Shown here piece after piece: positions 17,788 to 27,451 of a stretch of DNA of 58,924 nucleotides. Source of the DNA: Nitrospiraceae bacterium (GTDB lineage Bacteria; Nitrospirota; Thermodesulfovibrionia; Thermodesulfovibrionales; Dissulfurispiraceae); NCBI GenBank assembly GCA_012517735.1, contig JAAYUK010000223.1:1-58924 (forward strand), in the 5' to 3' direction. Within the stretch, counting starts at the first letter, position 1. Every line of letters starts with the position of its first letter. Position numbers and translations under genes: made by a program. Under the pieces are notes generated by a model that was not told where the DNA came from, ran no database searches, and worked only from the letters and a program-made list of their open reading frames with translations.

Positions 17788-18897
17788 ATGTACTGGTTCG
17801 TGATCAAGACAGCGCTTCTTGGTGCGGCGAGTGTTCTGGCACCGCTCGTCGTTTTCCGGCTGACCGCCCACTACCAGGCTCAGCAGGGTCTGGTGTCTCT
17901 GGGCATCTCCCTGCTCGTGGCCTCGGCCTTCGCCATTCCGGTAGCACTGCTCGTCAGAAGCACCCTGGCATTCGTGAAGCAGTATCAGGAAGCCATCAAG
18001 CCGCCTGCGCCTGCGCGGCACACCATCCAGATGCTCGATGCGTACCTTGACCCCTTCAAGGCACTGATGGACTCGACAAAAGACTCGGTCTACCTTCTGG
18101 GCCGCGACGGCCGCTTCCTGTTCGTGAACAAAACCCACCTCGACCGGATGGGCCTCCAGGAGCATGAGGTTGTCGGGCGCTACTATCAGGACATCCACTC
18201 CCCCGAGGAGTGGATACGCACCGAGAGCGTTCTTAATCGTGTCCTGCGCAATAATGTTGTCGCTGAAGAGGAATACCAGAGTTCCCGCGACGGCGGATAC
18301 TATCTGCAGACCATGGCCCCGGTGCAGGACGACAAGGGCCGGCTCAGTGCCGTCCTCGTCACTTCAAAGGATATCAGCGAACGCCACCAGTTCGAGGACC
18401 GCATGAAAACCTGGGCCATGCAGGATGAGCTTACCGGACTGCTCAATCGCCGGGGATTTCTCTTCTTTGCCGAACAGCAGCAGTCCGTTGCCAGACGCCT
18501 CGGCAGAAAGCTCCTTCTCCTGTTCATGGACATGGACAATCTCAAGACGATCAACGACACCCTCGGTCATGAACTGGGAGATGCGGCAATTCAGGAAATG
18601 GCACAGGTGATGAACGAAACCTTCCGCAAAGCCGACATCCTCGCCCGGATCGGCGGCGATGAGTTTGCCGTGCTCGCCTTCGAGACAACCACCGGATATG
18701 CGGAGACGCTCCAGTCGCGCCTTCTCCAGACCGTCCTGACCCATAATGCACGCAAAGGACGGAAGTTCGATGTCTCCATGAGCGTCGGTGCCGTCATCTG
18801 GGATCCCGCATCGTCTGAAACGATTGAGGATGTTCTCACCACTGCGGACAAACTGATGTATGAGCAGAAGATGCAAAAGAAAGGCCGGAAGAAATAA
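17788..18897 (+). CDS. Membrane-anchored PAS-GGDEF diguanylate cyclase
   Basis: The 369-residue protein begins with two membrane spans (MYWFVIKTALLGAASVLAPLVVF and GISLLVASAFAIPVALLV). A PAS domain follows (about 85-205: DSTKDSVYLLGRDGRFLFVNKTHLDRMG) and then a GGDEF domain (about 210-365) with DELTGLLNRRGF, MDMDNLKTINDTLGH and the intact active-site motif RIGGDEFAV. It makes cyclic-di-GMP from GTP. I see no RxxD I-site ahead of the GGDEF (it reads FRKADILA), so product inhibition may be weak. ATG 17788 is chosen because the longer TTG version would start at the -35 hexamer. Confidence 0.9.
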   Translation: MYWFVIKTALLGAASVLAPLVVFRLTAHYQAQQGLVSLGISLLVASAFAIPVALLVRSTLAFVKQYQEAIKPPAPARHTIQMLDAYLDPFKALMDSTKDSVYLLGRDGRFLFVNKTHLDRMGLQEHEVVGRYYQDIHSPEEWIRTESVLNRVLRNNVVAEEEYQSSRDGGYYLQTMAPVQDDKGRLSAVLVTSKDISERHQFEDRMKTWAMQDELTGLLNRRGFLFFAEQQQSVARRLGRKLLLLFMDMDNLKTINDTLGHELGDAAIQEMAQVMNETFRKADILARIGGDEFAVLAFETTTGYAETLQSRLLQTVLTHNARKGRKFDVSMSVGAVIWDPASSETIEDVLTTADKLMYEQKMQKKGRKK

Positions 18898-18990
18898 GCG
18901 GTCTGAGATGGGAGCGCATTATCAGGCGAGTCCTTTTTTATAGCAGACAACTTCTGGGCTGCCTGCACTGATCGCAACAATTACCCGCTT

Positions 18991-20226
18991 CTATTTGGAA
19001 GCAACGGAACGGATAGTGCGCGCATACCAGAGCGTACCGATCGTAATCACAAAAGGAATGACCGCCAGGAATCCCGCTGTCGGCATGACGCCAAGATGCC
19101 AGACCTCGCAGAGGCCGACCGACTGCACTCCAATGGCATTGCCGGACTGCATGCCCAGCAAATAAATCATCGAACGGGACAGAAACTGCGACGGATCGGA
19201 CGATTCGACAATGGACGCGTAAATGCTGACGCTTGCCAGCCCCATGCAAAGCCCCGAGGCGAAAATGGGCACCCCGGCCATAAGGAAACTGCCCGATGCA
19301 AGACAGAGTGCAAGCACTCCGAGCGACAGCAGCAAACCGATTGCAGAACGCGAAGGCAGTTTTTCGAGGCGCCCGTGAAGGCGCGCAGCCCAGAGGCTCC
19401 CGATCACGGCGCCCACAGATGCAAGCACCGTCATGATACCGACAAACAGCGGGCTCTTGCCCACCTTTGCCTGAAGGTAGTCGGAAAAAAAATATTCGGA
19501 TCCGACAATGAGTATCGAAACCGCCACCTGCCAGGATGTCATGATCCGCAGGACGAATTTGCCACGCTGTTCCGGAACTGCTACAGGGGTATGATCCTCA
19601 TATGCCCATTGCCGGCGCCAGAGACCGAGCGCTGCGAAGAGCGCTGTTACAACACCGAGTCCGGCATTGAGCAGGAAGAAATCCCTCCAGCCTTCCGGAG
19701 AAAACTGGGCGAAAAGCGCTCCCACAATCGGGCCGGCAACCACGCCGATGGCAGTTCCCGCCTCACCCCAAACCAGCGGACGCACAATGCGCCAGCGGTG
19801 AAAAACACTGAGCGTCCAAAGCTGGCCGGCAAAGGCGATAGCACCTCCGACCGCCATGATGACCCGCCCCGCAAAAAACGAGAAAGGGACTGCCGCCTGG
19901 GAACAGACGATATTCCCACCGGCAAACACCGCAAGCCCGAACACAAAAAAGCGGAACGGATTGAAGGTGAGCTTGATCTGGCGGGAAAAAATGAAAATCA
20001 GCAGCATGACCGTGAAGAGCGGATAGAGATAGCTGTTGATGATATAACTCGACAGTTCTTCGGGAAGCCCCAGGCTTTCGGTGATCCGGGCGTTCGCAAC
20101 AATCACCGCAGTCACTTCCAGTGCGGCAAACGCCTCCACAAAGAAGAATCCGACATCGTAGAGGCGGTCGGACAGAGAGTCAGCGCGAATACCTTCAACC
20201 GGCTGTTCAGAGACGGGGTCCGTCAT
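18991..20226 (-). CDS. MFS transporter
   Basis: From ATG 20226 the protein has 411 residues and about twelve hydrophobic helices. The loop after the second pair reads FSRQIKLTFNPFRFF; helix 4-5 has GRVIMAVGGAIAFAGQLWTL. The start codon shares a base with the stop of the upstream gene (TAATG), so the two are translated together. Substrate cannot be deduced. Co-expression with a dCache sensor-like protein and an HdeD-like membrane protein suggests export or uptake tied to an envelope stress or ligand signal. Confidence 0.85.
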   Translation of the reverse strand: MTDPVSEQPVEGIRADSLSDRLYDVGFFFVEAFAALEVTAVIVANARITESLGLPEELSSYIINSYLYPLFTVMLLIFIFSRQIKLTFNPFRFFVFGLAVFAGGNIVCSQAAVPFSFFAGRVIMAVGGAIAFAGQLWTLSVFHRWRIVRPLVWGEAGTAIGVVAGPIVGALFAQFSPEGWRDFFLLNAGLGVVTALFAALGLWRRQWAYEDHTPVAVPEQRGKFVLRIMTSWQVAVSILIVGSEYFFSDYLQAKVGKSPLFVGIMTVLASVGAVIGSLWAARLHGRLEKLPSRSAIGLLLSLGVLALCLASGSFLMAGVPIFASGLCMGLASVSIYASIVESSDPSQFLSRSMIYLLGMQSGNAIGVQSVGLCEVWHLGVMPTAGFLAVIPFVITIGTLWYARTIRSVASK

Positions 20227-21494
20227 TATTCCTCCACGACCCGCTGAAGCGCAATGGCATAGTCCATCATCATGCCGGGAGTCCAGACCATTTCCCGGGC
20301 CTTCCAGCGAATGAAATGGGCTACCCAGAGGTCCTTGTTCGTCAGCAGCAACAGCAACGTTCTGAAGCGCCTCCCCTTGTCGAGGCTTCCCATGAGGGCG
20401 CACTCAAGAGCGAGCGCAACGGCGACAGAACAGTTGCGGTTGGTAAAATTGTACGCACTGATCTTCCGGTAGAGCGCCCAGAATGTCCGCAACTGCGCTT
20501 CGCTGAAATTGCGATAGCGAATCGTCGCGGACGGCAGCACATAGGTCTTGATCTCCTCTTCAAACGACGGGAGATAGACTCCCGGGACATCCTTGCTTCT
20601 CAGGGTTTTCCAGACCTCATCGCCGGAGTCGAATGCTGTGGGATCGCCATCACAATGACTGATGTATATATCAGGCTTCATCTCCAGCGCGGAGTGGCCG
20701 ACGGTGAATTTGCCCTCCGCATTCTGGGTGGCGACATACCGACCGACCAGATTGGGGTTGCGATCCACTTTGGCAACCGTACTCGGCGTCCAGACGTGAA
20801 CCAGCAAATCATCGTGCTTCTGCCCAACCTCGGGAGGCGCTGCCGGAGCGTCGGACAGATACTGCTCGCGGAACCGGCCGGCAACGTGAAAATCGAGAAA
20901 ATACTGCACCGCCATCTCCGGAGTCAGCCCCTCTTTCCCCTGAAGGTAGCGTCCCAGGCGCACGGCTATGCGCAGTGTCGTTATTCCCATGAGTACCAAT
21001 GCGCCGCCGAGAAACAGTGGAACAACCCATGAGATCGCGTCCTTCCACGTCAGGAAAATCAGTCCTCCGAACAACAGGTGCCCCACCCCGCTTACAATAA
21101 ACCATCCCCAGTGGGGATACCGGATCACTACAGCGGAAAGCGTCTGATACAAGCCGTTCAGGAGCAGTGCCAGACCAAAGAGCCACGGGATCGCATTTTG
21201 GGATTGGTGCGGAAAGTCTGCGATGGCAATGCCGAGAATCACAAACACGAGCCCCTGAAACCCGAAAAACGACGGCATCCCGCCGCCGTTCGCAAGAATG
21301 GAAAACGCCATCTTAGCGAGCCCCATGACCACCATGACCCATCCGAATGCCTCAAGCGTGATCAGGGTAACCGTATCGGAAGCGTCAATTATGATAAATA
21401 ATCCGGTCGCAACGAGCAGTATGCCGAGCGCCATAATGTACAAACGATTTCGCCGAAGATTTCCTGGCCCGAGGAGCAGCATCGCCAGATTCAT
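20226..21494 (-). CDS. HdeD-like membrane domain fused to a papain-like (permuted NlpC/P60-type) domain
   Basis: Residues 1-180 contain six hydrophobic helices in the DUF308/HdeD style (two three-helix repeats, e.g. LYIMALGILLVATGLFIIIDAS and WLFGLALLLNGLYQTLSAVV). Residues about 215-420 form a soluble domain. GHSALEM near residue 275 (His) and NFTNRNCSVAVALALE near residue 362 (Cys) stand in the His-then-Cys order of permuted papain-like enzymes (LRAT/YiiX type). A hydrolase or transferase acting on envelope lipid or peptide is inferred. The gene overlaps the sensor gene by 4 nt and the MFS gene by 3 nt. Confidence 0.7.
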   Translation of the reverse strand: MNLAMLLLGPGNLRRNRLYIMALGILLVATGLFIIIDASDTVTLITLEAFGWVMVVMGLAKMAFSILANGGGMPSFFGFQGLVFVILGIAIADFPHQSQNAIPWLFGLALLLNGLYQTLSAVVIRYPHWGWFIVSGVGHLLFGGLIFLTWKDAISWVVPLFLGGALVLMGITTLRIAVRLGRYLQGKEGLTPEMAVQYFLDFHVAGRFREQYLSDAPAAPPEVGQKHDDLLVHVWTPSTVAKVDRNPNLVGRYVATQNAEGKFTVGHSALEMKPDIYISHCDGDPTAFDSGDEVWKTLRSKDVPGVYLPSFEEEIKTYVLPSATIRYRNFSEAQLRTFWALYRKISAYNFTNRNCSVAVALALECALMGSLDKGRRFRTLLLLLTNKDLWVAHFIRWKAREMVWTPGMMMDYAIALQRVVEE

Positions 21495-22642
21495 TGTTGA
21501 TCATCCCGTTCGGCGGTCCGGTCCGGCATTTCTTTTCCCTTGAGCGCCTCTCCCAGCGAGGTCAGCGCCATGCCCAGCTCACGCAGCTCCTCGGTTTCAT
21601 GCACCACTGGAGCGGGATTCCTGAAATCGCCGCTCGCATACTGCCGTGCCTGCTCAGCCAGCTGCCTGAGCGGACGGGTTATCGCATCGTTGAACGTCCT
21701 GTTCAGGAACCAGATTGCGCCTCCTCCGAGAAACAGATAGAGTACCAGCATTCTGCGGGCAATGGTATTCAGAGAACCCAACCGCTCTTCGATCGGCCAG
21801 CTGACAATGAGCGACCAGTCGCCGCCGCCGTTTTTCGCCGAAAGCGATGGAATCGGGGACTCGACGATCCAGGATGTTTTTTTGGTGACCGGATCCTTCA
21901 TTTCCACCGTGTCGACTCCGGCGCGGCGCATCAGCGCGGTAAGTTCGCCGAGCTCCTGGCTGTTTGCAACATCGGCGACTGCCTTCAAGGCAGGGTGCGC
22001 CAGAATCTTCCCGGAAGGATTGATAAGGTAGACCGTCCCGCTGCCGCCGGGCTTCAGGAAGTAGAGTCTTTTCAACAGCTCGTCAAGGGAGAGATCAACC
22101 GCTACCATCCCGACGATCCGGTCTTTCTGTCTGAGCGGAGCCACATAGCTCACCATGAGAACTTCGCCGCCTTCTCCGAAATACGGGCTGATCCATTGTC
22201 CCCGCGACCGTTCCAGCGGCTTCTGATACCAGTCATATCGGGTATATTCGTACGGAAGGACAATCTCCGTCTCCACCCCCTTTTTGCGGAACACATAGGG
22301 GGCAAAGCGTTTCAGGGGAGTCTCGGCCGGATCAAGGGCGACTGCAAGGCCATAGATATCAGGGGACTCCCGAAGAGTTCTCCGAAGCAGTTCGCGGATC
22401 GTGTCCGCCTTCAAAACAGGATCGGTCTCGAGCGCGCGGACAAGGCTCTCGGCAACCAGCCGGGGGGGGGCAAATATGAGGTCGATTTCAGCGGTCTCGA
22501 GCTTTGCAACCTGGAGCGTCTCCTTTTTCATCTCGGCAATGAGTGTGTTCCGACTGGTCTGGTAGCTTTCGTACAACATCAGGATCAGCGGCACCCCGAC
22601 GAGGAAGGCAAGCAGAATCTGGATTCTTTTTTTGATGCTCAT
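21491..22642 (-). CDS. dCache-HAMP sensor protein without an output domain
   Basis: The 383-residue protein has an N-terminal membrane helix (IQILLAFLVGVPLILMLYESY), a periplasmic double Cache domain (about 35-290, with the YFGEGGEVLMVSYVAPLRQKDRIVGMVAVDLSL signature), a second helix (MLVLYLFLGGGAIWFLNRTF) and a HAMP linker (about 310-365). It ends 15 residues later with a charged tail (KGKEMPDRTAERDDQQ). No kinase, GGDEF, phosphatase or MCP signalling domain follows. It has a GGGAGAGGG-type ribosome site. It probably signals by contact with its neighbours or with a separate output protein. Confidence 0.85.
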   Translation of the reverse strand: MSIKKRIQILLAFLVGVPLILMLYESYQTSRNTLIAEMKKETLQVAKLETAEIDLIFAPPRLVAESLVRALETDPVLKADTIRELLRRTLRESPDIYGLAVALDPAETPLKRFAPYVFRKKGVETEIVLPYEYTRYDWYQKPLERSRGQWISPYFGEGGEVLMVSYVAPLRQKDRIVGMVAVDLSLDELLKRLYFLKPGGSGTVYLINPSGKILAHPALKAVADVANSQELGELTALMRRAGVDTVEMKDPVTKKTSWIVESPIPSLSAKNGGGDWSLIVSWPIEERLGSLNTIARRMLVLYLFLGGGAIWFLNRTFNDAITRPLRQLAEQARQYASGDFRNPAPVVHETEELRELGMALTSLGEALKGKEMPDRTAERDDQQ

Positions 22643-23000
22643 GGTTGACAGCCCTCTCCCTGAGTTAGTGTTCCTACCTGTTCAGCCGGGAATTGTCAGG
22701 AGCGCGCCAGGACACGCACCATCACTCATCCTGTCGTGCCGCACGCAAAGGAATCCCTTTGTGATGACAATGGTGATTCGATACCGTAATTGTACCTGAA
22801 ATGAACACGTTTGGTAATAATCCCAGAATTGTCACTATCCCGGCAGGACAGGCTCGGAGCGTTATAGGGTCAAATCCAATGACAATTCCAGGGTAATTCA
22901 TATCCCCCTTTTCTGGTGGCTCAGAAAAGAGCGGCCTCGACACACTCCTGGCAAGATAATGGTGAGGAAAGCATCCGGCAAATCGGGAAGATAAAAAATG
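22643..23000. other. 358-bp intergenic region with a dispersed repeat
   Basis: No gene is supported. The region separates lpxC from the dCache operon on the same strand, so the promoter of the dCache operon should lie here. It contains one copy of a palindromic repeat also found near 44.06 kb, and further AATTGTCA-like pieces near 22690. Confidence 0.6.
22821..22899 (+). repeat. Dispersed palindromic repeat, copy 1
   Basis: The core at 22859-22887 matches 44071-44099 at 27 of 29 bases. Both copies are flanked by AATTGTCA on the left and end in TGACAATT on the right, so each is an inverted repeat. Copy 1 has a longer insertion between the arms. Confidence 0.75.
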
Positions 23001-23882
23001 TCAGATGGCGGCTATCGTCGCTGCGTGATTGAAATCGGTTACGACAGTGTACGTTTCCGGTGCGGCGAGAAGACGCTTGAGGAAATTGGTGTTCGCCTTG
23101 TGGCCGGATTTCTCCAGCGTAATGTGTCCGATGATCGGCATGCCGATGAGCGAAAAATCGCCGACCGCATCAAGCATCTTGTGGCGGACAAACTCATCGC
23201 GATATCTGAGGCCGGTAGGGTTCAGAACCCCCTCATCGCCGATGACGATGGCATTGGCGAGTGACCCTCCCCGGGCAAGCCCATTCGCCTTGAGCATTTC
23301 GACATCCTTCAGAAACCCGAACGTGCGGGCAGGCGCCACTTCCTCGGTGAAGGAGCGTTCATTCAACTCAAGCCGGAGTTCCTGATGCCCCAGAAGGCCG
23401 TTGCTGAAATCGATACGGTAGGTCATGCGTCGGCCCTCATACGGAACGACCGAGACGCGTGCATGGGAATCCTCATAGATCAGGGGTTGTGTGATGCGGA
23501 TATGCGGCATGACCCTGCCCTGCCGGGCGATCCCTGCATCGAGCAAGGAGGAAACAATTCCGAGCGCACTGCCGTCAAGAATCGGTACCTCAGGCCCGTC
23601 GATATCCACAAAAAGATTATCAACGCCCAGACCAGCCGCAGCCGCCAGCAGATGCTCGACCGTCCGGATATGAACCTGCCCAGTGCCGATCGTCGTGCAG
23701 AACGATGTTTCGGTAACCGCATGCAGATTCGCCCGGATCAGCATGTCTTTGTCGGTGCGGTAAAAGGCTATGCCGCTGTCAGCCGGAGCCGGTCGCAGCC
23801 GAACCGTCGCCGGCCGGCCGGTATGGACACCGACGCCCGAAAAAGTCACTTCATGACGTATGGTTCTCTGGAGTCTTGTCAT
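23001..23882 (-). CDS. lpxC: UDP-3-O-acyl-N-acetylglucosamine deacetylase
   Basis: The 293-residue enzyme performs the committed zinc-dependent step of lipid A synthesis. The family motifs are clear: TFSGVGVHTG, the zinc His in TVEHLLAA, GPEVPILDGSA, HKMLDAVGD (further zinc ligands) and the catalytic His in SGHKANTNF. It shows that the organism is Gram-negative with a lipid A outer membrane. The ATG at 23882 has no strong ribosome site. tldD lies upstream on the same strand. Confidence 0.96.
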   Translation of the reverse strand: MTRLQRTIRHEVTFSGVGVHTGRPATVRLRPAPADSGIAFYRTDKDMLIRANLHAVTETSFCTTIGTGQVHIRTVEHLLAAAAGLGVDNLFVDIDGPEVPILDGSALGIVSSLLDAGIARQGRVMPHIRITQPLIYEDSHARVSVVPYEGRRMTYRIDFSNGLLGHQELRLELNERSFTEEVAPARTFGFLKDVEMLKANGLARGGSLANAIVIGDEGVLNPTGLRYRDEFVRHKMLDAVGDFSLIGMPIIGHITLEKSGHKANTNFLKRLLAAPETYTVVTDFNHAATIAAI

Positions 23883-24004
23883 AATGGAGCTGATTGAAAA
23901 GCAAATACAATGCCAGAAAGTATCACAAATGAAATCAAACGGTTACCCAATGGTGATGGCGGCAGAAATGCTCATACTGTGGTTTATTAACCACACTGAC
24001 AGAG

Positions 24005-25405
24005 TCAGGATGATACCTCACCGCCCACCACGATCTCGGGGATGCGGAGCGTTGGCATGGCATCGGAAACCGGAACCCCTTGGGCATCCTTGCCGCAGGT
24101 CCCGATCGAAAAGCCGAGGTCTGAGCCGACCATATCGATCGACTGCAGCACTTCAGGACCGTTGCCGATGAGCGTTGCTCCCCTCACCAGCTCCCCGACC
24201 TGTCCGTTCTCAAGCAGGTAGCCCTCCTGGACCTCGAAAACAAAATCACCGGTAATGGTATTGACCTGCCCGCCGCCCATCTTCTTCACAAAAAGCCCGC
24301 GCGGGACGGAGCGGACGATCGTTTCAGGATCAGCCCCGCCGGGAACAATAAACGTATTGGTCATGCGGGGGATCGGTTTATGCTCATACGATTCACGGCG
24401 GCCGTTGCCCGTAGATACAGTTTTATCCACCATCGCCGTATACCGGTCATACATGAAACTCTTCAGCACACCGTTTTCGACCAGCACCGTGCGGCGGGAC
24501 GGAGCCCCTTCATCGTCAAAGGCAAACGAGCCCCGCTTGTTCGGGATGGTCGCATCGTCAACCACGGAGATGACCGGGGCTGCCACCTGCTGCCCACGTT
24601 TGCCGGAATAAATCGAGAGTCCCTGCTGCGCGAGATCCGCCTCGAGTCCATGCCCGATCGCTTCATGAATCATCGTGCCGCCCGCTTCCGAAGAGATGAC
24701 CACCGGCATGCGCCCCCCCGGTGCACGGCGCGCATGCAGCATGCGCACGGCCCGGTCGGCAGCCTTTTGTGCAACCGTTTCGATCGGAACGCTCTCGAAA
24801 ATTTCATAGCCCACCAGCCCGCCGACCGGCTCATAGCCTGTCTGGATCGTTCCGTTCTCACCCGCCACGACATGCACCATTGCCGTGGTATATACCCGCT
24901 CGTCCTCGGCAACGACGCCGTCCGACGTGACGATCTTCACCGACTGAACCGCATCGCGGTACACCACATGCACCTGCCGGACACTCGCATCAAACCCGCG
25001 CGCCACGCCATTGCCCCGTTTTACCAGAGCCACCTTTTCCGACAGAGACACCGTATCCGGATGAAGCCGGATAATGCTGGATATCGTCGGGCGCAACACC
25101 TTCAGATTCAGCACCGGCTCAGCAGCATTTCCGCGCAGCAGCTCCCGCGCAGCAGTCCGGAGCGTGTCCGCAATCCCCATCAAAGTGCCGCGTGAAAAAT
25201 CGTTGCTGAAAGCGAACGCCGTCATGCTGCCCACGACAAGGCGGACACCGATACCGGCATCCATTCCCGCAAGCACCTTCTCGATCTTGTCGTCCTCCAG
25301 GGAAACCGCTGTGCTGAAGCGGCGCTCGACAAACACGTCGGCATAGTCGCCGCCCTGCGAGAGTGTTTTCTTCAGCACATCCGACAAGAGTCCGGTATCG
25401 ACCAT
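24005..25405 (-). CDS. tldD: TldD-family metalloprotease
   Basis: The 466-residue protein has the zinc motif HEAIGHGLEAD near residue 250, preceded by SSEAGGTMI, and the family's C-terminal NTITGDFVFEVQEGYLLENG and GNGPEVLQSIDMVGSD. TldD works with TldE in peptide maturation and antitoxin degradation. No tldE partner lies adjacent. ATG 25405 with GGGGAGG upstream is chosen; longer readings run into the divergent phosphorylase gene. Confidence 0.93.
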   Translation of the reverse strand: MVDTGLLSDVLKKTLSQGGDYADVFVERRFSTAVSLEDDKIEKVLAGMDAGIGVRLVVGSMTAFAFSNDFSRGTLMGIADTLRTAARELLRGNAAEPVLNLKVLRPTISSIIRLHPDTVSLSEKVALVKRGNGVARGFDASVRQVHVVYRDAVQSVKIVTSDGVVAEDERVYTTAMVHVVAGENGTIQTGYEPVGGLVGYEIFESVPIETVAQKAADRAVRMLHARRAPGGRMPVVISSEAGGTMIHEAIGHGLEADLAQQGLSIYSGKRGQQVAAPVISVVDDATIPNKRGSFAFDDEGAPSRRTVLVENGVLKSFMYDRYTAMVDKTVSTGNGRRESYEHKPIPRMTNTFIVPGGADPETIVRSVPRGLFVKKMGGGQVNTITGDFVFEVQEGYLLENGQVGELVRGATLIGNGPEVLQSIDMVGSDLGFSIGTCGKDAQGVPVSDAMPTLRIPEIVVGGEVSS

Positions 25406-25450
25406 GTCATCCTCCCCATTCATAGCTTTCATATTACCACAGCAGCCCGG

Positions 25451-25480
25451 TTGCAGAAACCGGAATGCATTCCCTACAAT
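25451..25480 (+). promoter_or_regulatory. Promoter of the nucleoside phosphorylase gene
   Basis: TTGCAG (25451-25456), an 18-nt spacer and TACAAT (25475-25480) end 6 nt before ATG 25487. No ribosome-binding site is visible, so a leaderless transcript is predicted. Confidence 0.6.
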
Positions 25481-25486
25481 AATCCG

Positions 25487-26272
25487 ATGAAAATCGGATT
25501 GATCGGCGGCAGCGGTGTCTATCAGCTTGAGGGGCTGCATGTCGTCGAAACCAGAACCATCGATACGCCGTTCGGGATGCCGTCTGCCCCTATAACCGAG
25601 GGCGAGATTGACGGACGACCGGTTTTTTTCCTGCCGCGCCACGGCGCAAACCATGAAATCCCCCCGCACAGGATCAACTACCGCGCAAACATTGCCGCAT
25701 TCCGGCAGCTCGGCGTTGACCGCATTTTCTCGATCGGAGCGGTCGGCAGTCTGCATACCGAATGGAACCCCGGCACCATCGTTGTTCCGGACCAGATCAT
25801 CGATATGACCGTCGGCGCCCGTGCCGGAACCTTCTTCGACAGCGGGCAGGTCATGCATGTCGATTTTTCAGAGCCTTATTGCTCCGGTCTCCGGACGACG
25901 GTGATCAGGGCGGCTTCCGAAACGCACGAAATCGTGATTGACCGGGGAACGTATGTCTGTACGAACGGTCCTCGCCTTGAATCGGCTGCGGAAATCAGGT
26001 ATTACGCCATGATCGGCGCAGACATCGTGGGCATGACAGCCATGCCGGAAGCGGTCCTTGCACGCGAAGCGGAAATCTGTTATTGCGGCATCTGCATTGT
26101 CACGAATCCGGCTGCGGGACTGAAAAACGAAAACCTTACCGCAAAAGAGGTCATAGACGCAATGAAAGAGGCATCGGTGCAGTTGCGCCTCCTGCTCCGT
26201 ACCGCTATTCTCGCGCTCAGTCCCGATCGCCACTGCTCCTGCGGCTCCGCCCTCTCAGAAGCAGGCGTGTAA
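25487..26272 (+). CDS. MTAP/PNP-family nucleoside phosphorylase
   Basis: The 261-residue protein starts MKIGLIGGSGVYQLEG and shows FFLPRHGANHEIPPHRINYRANI (phosphate and nucleoside binding), SIGAVGSLHTEWNPGTIVVPDQIID, and GMTAMPEAVLAREAEICYCGICIVTNPAAGL. It cleaves purine nucleosides with phosphate. NPAAG instead of the ATDYD of true MTA phosphorylases favours 6-oxopurine or methylthioinosine substrates. The C-terminal extension HCSCGSALSEAGV is unusual. Confidence 0.88.
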   Translation: MKIGLIGGSGVYQLEGLHVVETRTIDTPFGMPSAPITEGEIDGRPVFFLPRHGANHEIPPHRINYRANIAAFRQLGVDRIFSIGAVGSLHTEWNPGTIVVPDQIIDMTVGARAGTFFDSGQVMHVDFSEPYCSGLRTTVIRAASETHEIVIDRGTYVCTNGPRLESAAEIRYYAMIGADIVGMTAMPEAVLAREAEICYCGICIVTNPAAGLKNENLTAKEVIDAMKEASVQLRLLLRTAILALSPDRHCSCGSALSEAGV

Positions 26273-26639
26273 ACGCCCTGATCAGATGCATCAAGGAAGG
26301 AACCTGGCCGTGTCGGCCTGTGGGTGCGATCGCATGGCGTGCGGTTGCCGGGCACCTGTCCGCACTCTCCCTTCCGCGCATTTTCAGGGTGGATTGCTCT
26401 CGTGCTGCCGTCCACCGAGGCACTGGCTCCATGGCTGGCATTGCATGCTCCGCTTCGGTCCGACTGCACCGCCACGGTCCGTGAAAAAGCCGTAACTGTT
26501 TGACTAATATGGCGCCTTTTCAGTACCATACCAATGGTTGTTTTTTCTCGAATCTCGCTGCTGCGAGTCAATGCAAGAGAGCCGAAAGGCCGAACTGACC
26601 GCTGACTGACTGTTCCATATTTAGAGACGGGGGCTTCAC
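26273..26639. other. 367-bp region with no supported gene
   Basis: The first 220 bp are GC-rich and the last 150 bp more AT-rich. A weak TTGACT (26500) and a short CTCGC/GCGAG hairpin near 26557 are seen. It should contain the yebC promoter, but I could not assign it with confidence. Confidence 0.5.
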
Positions 26640-27374
26640 ATGGCTGGACATTCCAAATGGGCGCAAATCAAACGCAAAAAAGCTGATATCGACGCAAAAC
26701 GCGGCAAGGCATTCACCAAGATTGTGAAGGAAATTGCGGTCGCGGCAAAGATGGGTGGTTCCGACCCCGATGGCAATCCGCGTCTGAGAACAGCCATTGA
26801 TAAGGCAAAAGAAGTGAACATGCCCGCCGACAACGTAAAACGGGCGATCATGAAGGGTGCCGGGGAACTGCCCGGTTCTGTGTATGAAGATATCATTTAT
26901 GAAGGCTACGGGCCCGCAGGCGTCGCCATTCTGATCGAAACGCTCACGGACAACAAGGTGCGTACGGTCAGTGAAATCCGCCATATTCTCTCGAAAAACG
27001 GCGGCAATCTCGGCGAATCCGGCTGTGTGAACTGGATGTTCGAAAAAAAGGGAACCATTTTTGTCGAACGCAGCGCCGCCGATGAAGATACGCTCATGAC
27101 GATTGTCCTGGAAGCCGGGGCTGAAGACATGAAGAGCGATCCTGACGATGACTTCGAGATCATCACTGCACCCGAGATGTTCGAGCCGGTCAAGGCGGCC
27201 CTGACCGCAAACAATATCGCAATCGCATCATCCGAAATTACGATGGTGCCGAAAAATACCGTGCCGGTTGAAGGAGCAGCCGCAGCCCAGCTGCTCCGGC
27301 TGATGGATGCGCTGGAAGACAACGACGATGTACAAAATGTTTATGCGAACTTTGACATGCAGGATCAGGAGTAG
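26640..27374 (+). CDS. yebC: YebC/PmpR family translation/transcription regulator
   Basis: The 244-residue protein opens with the hallmark [22 protein letters not shown] and contains [43 protein letters not shown] and [24 protein letters not shown]. Members regulate transcription or relieve ribosome stalling at proline stretches. It stands at the head of the glmU-glmS-pcrA run. Confidence 0.95.
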   Translation: MAGHSKWAQIKRKKADIDAKRGKAFTKIVKEIAVAAKMGGSDPDGNPRLRTAIDKAKEVNMPADNVKRAIMKGAGELPGSVYEDIIYEGYGPAGVAILIETLTDNKVRTVSEIRHILSKNGGNLGESGCVNWMFEKKGTIFVERSAADEDTLMTIVLEAGAEDMKSDPDDDFEIITAPEMFEPVKAALTANNIAIASSEITMVPKNTVPVEGAAAAQLLRLMDALEDNDDVQNVYANFDMQDQE

Positions 27375-27451
27375 CAGATAAAACGGCACCGTACCTGCGG
27401 AATGGTTCCGCGGGAAACAGCACCAGATCGACCAGACAAAGGAGCATACGC

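Noticed and set aside
22722-22943. Small minus-strand open frame
   Set aside because: It is a translation of the dispersed palindromic repeat and has no start signal.
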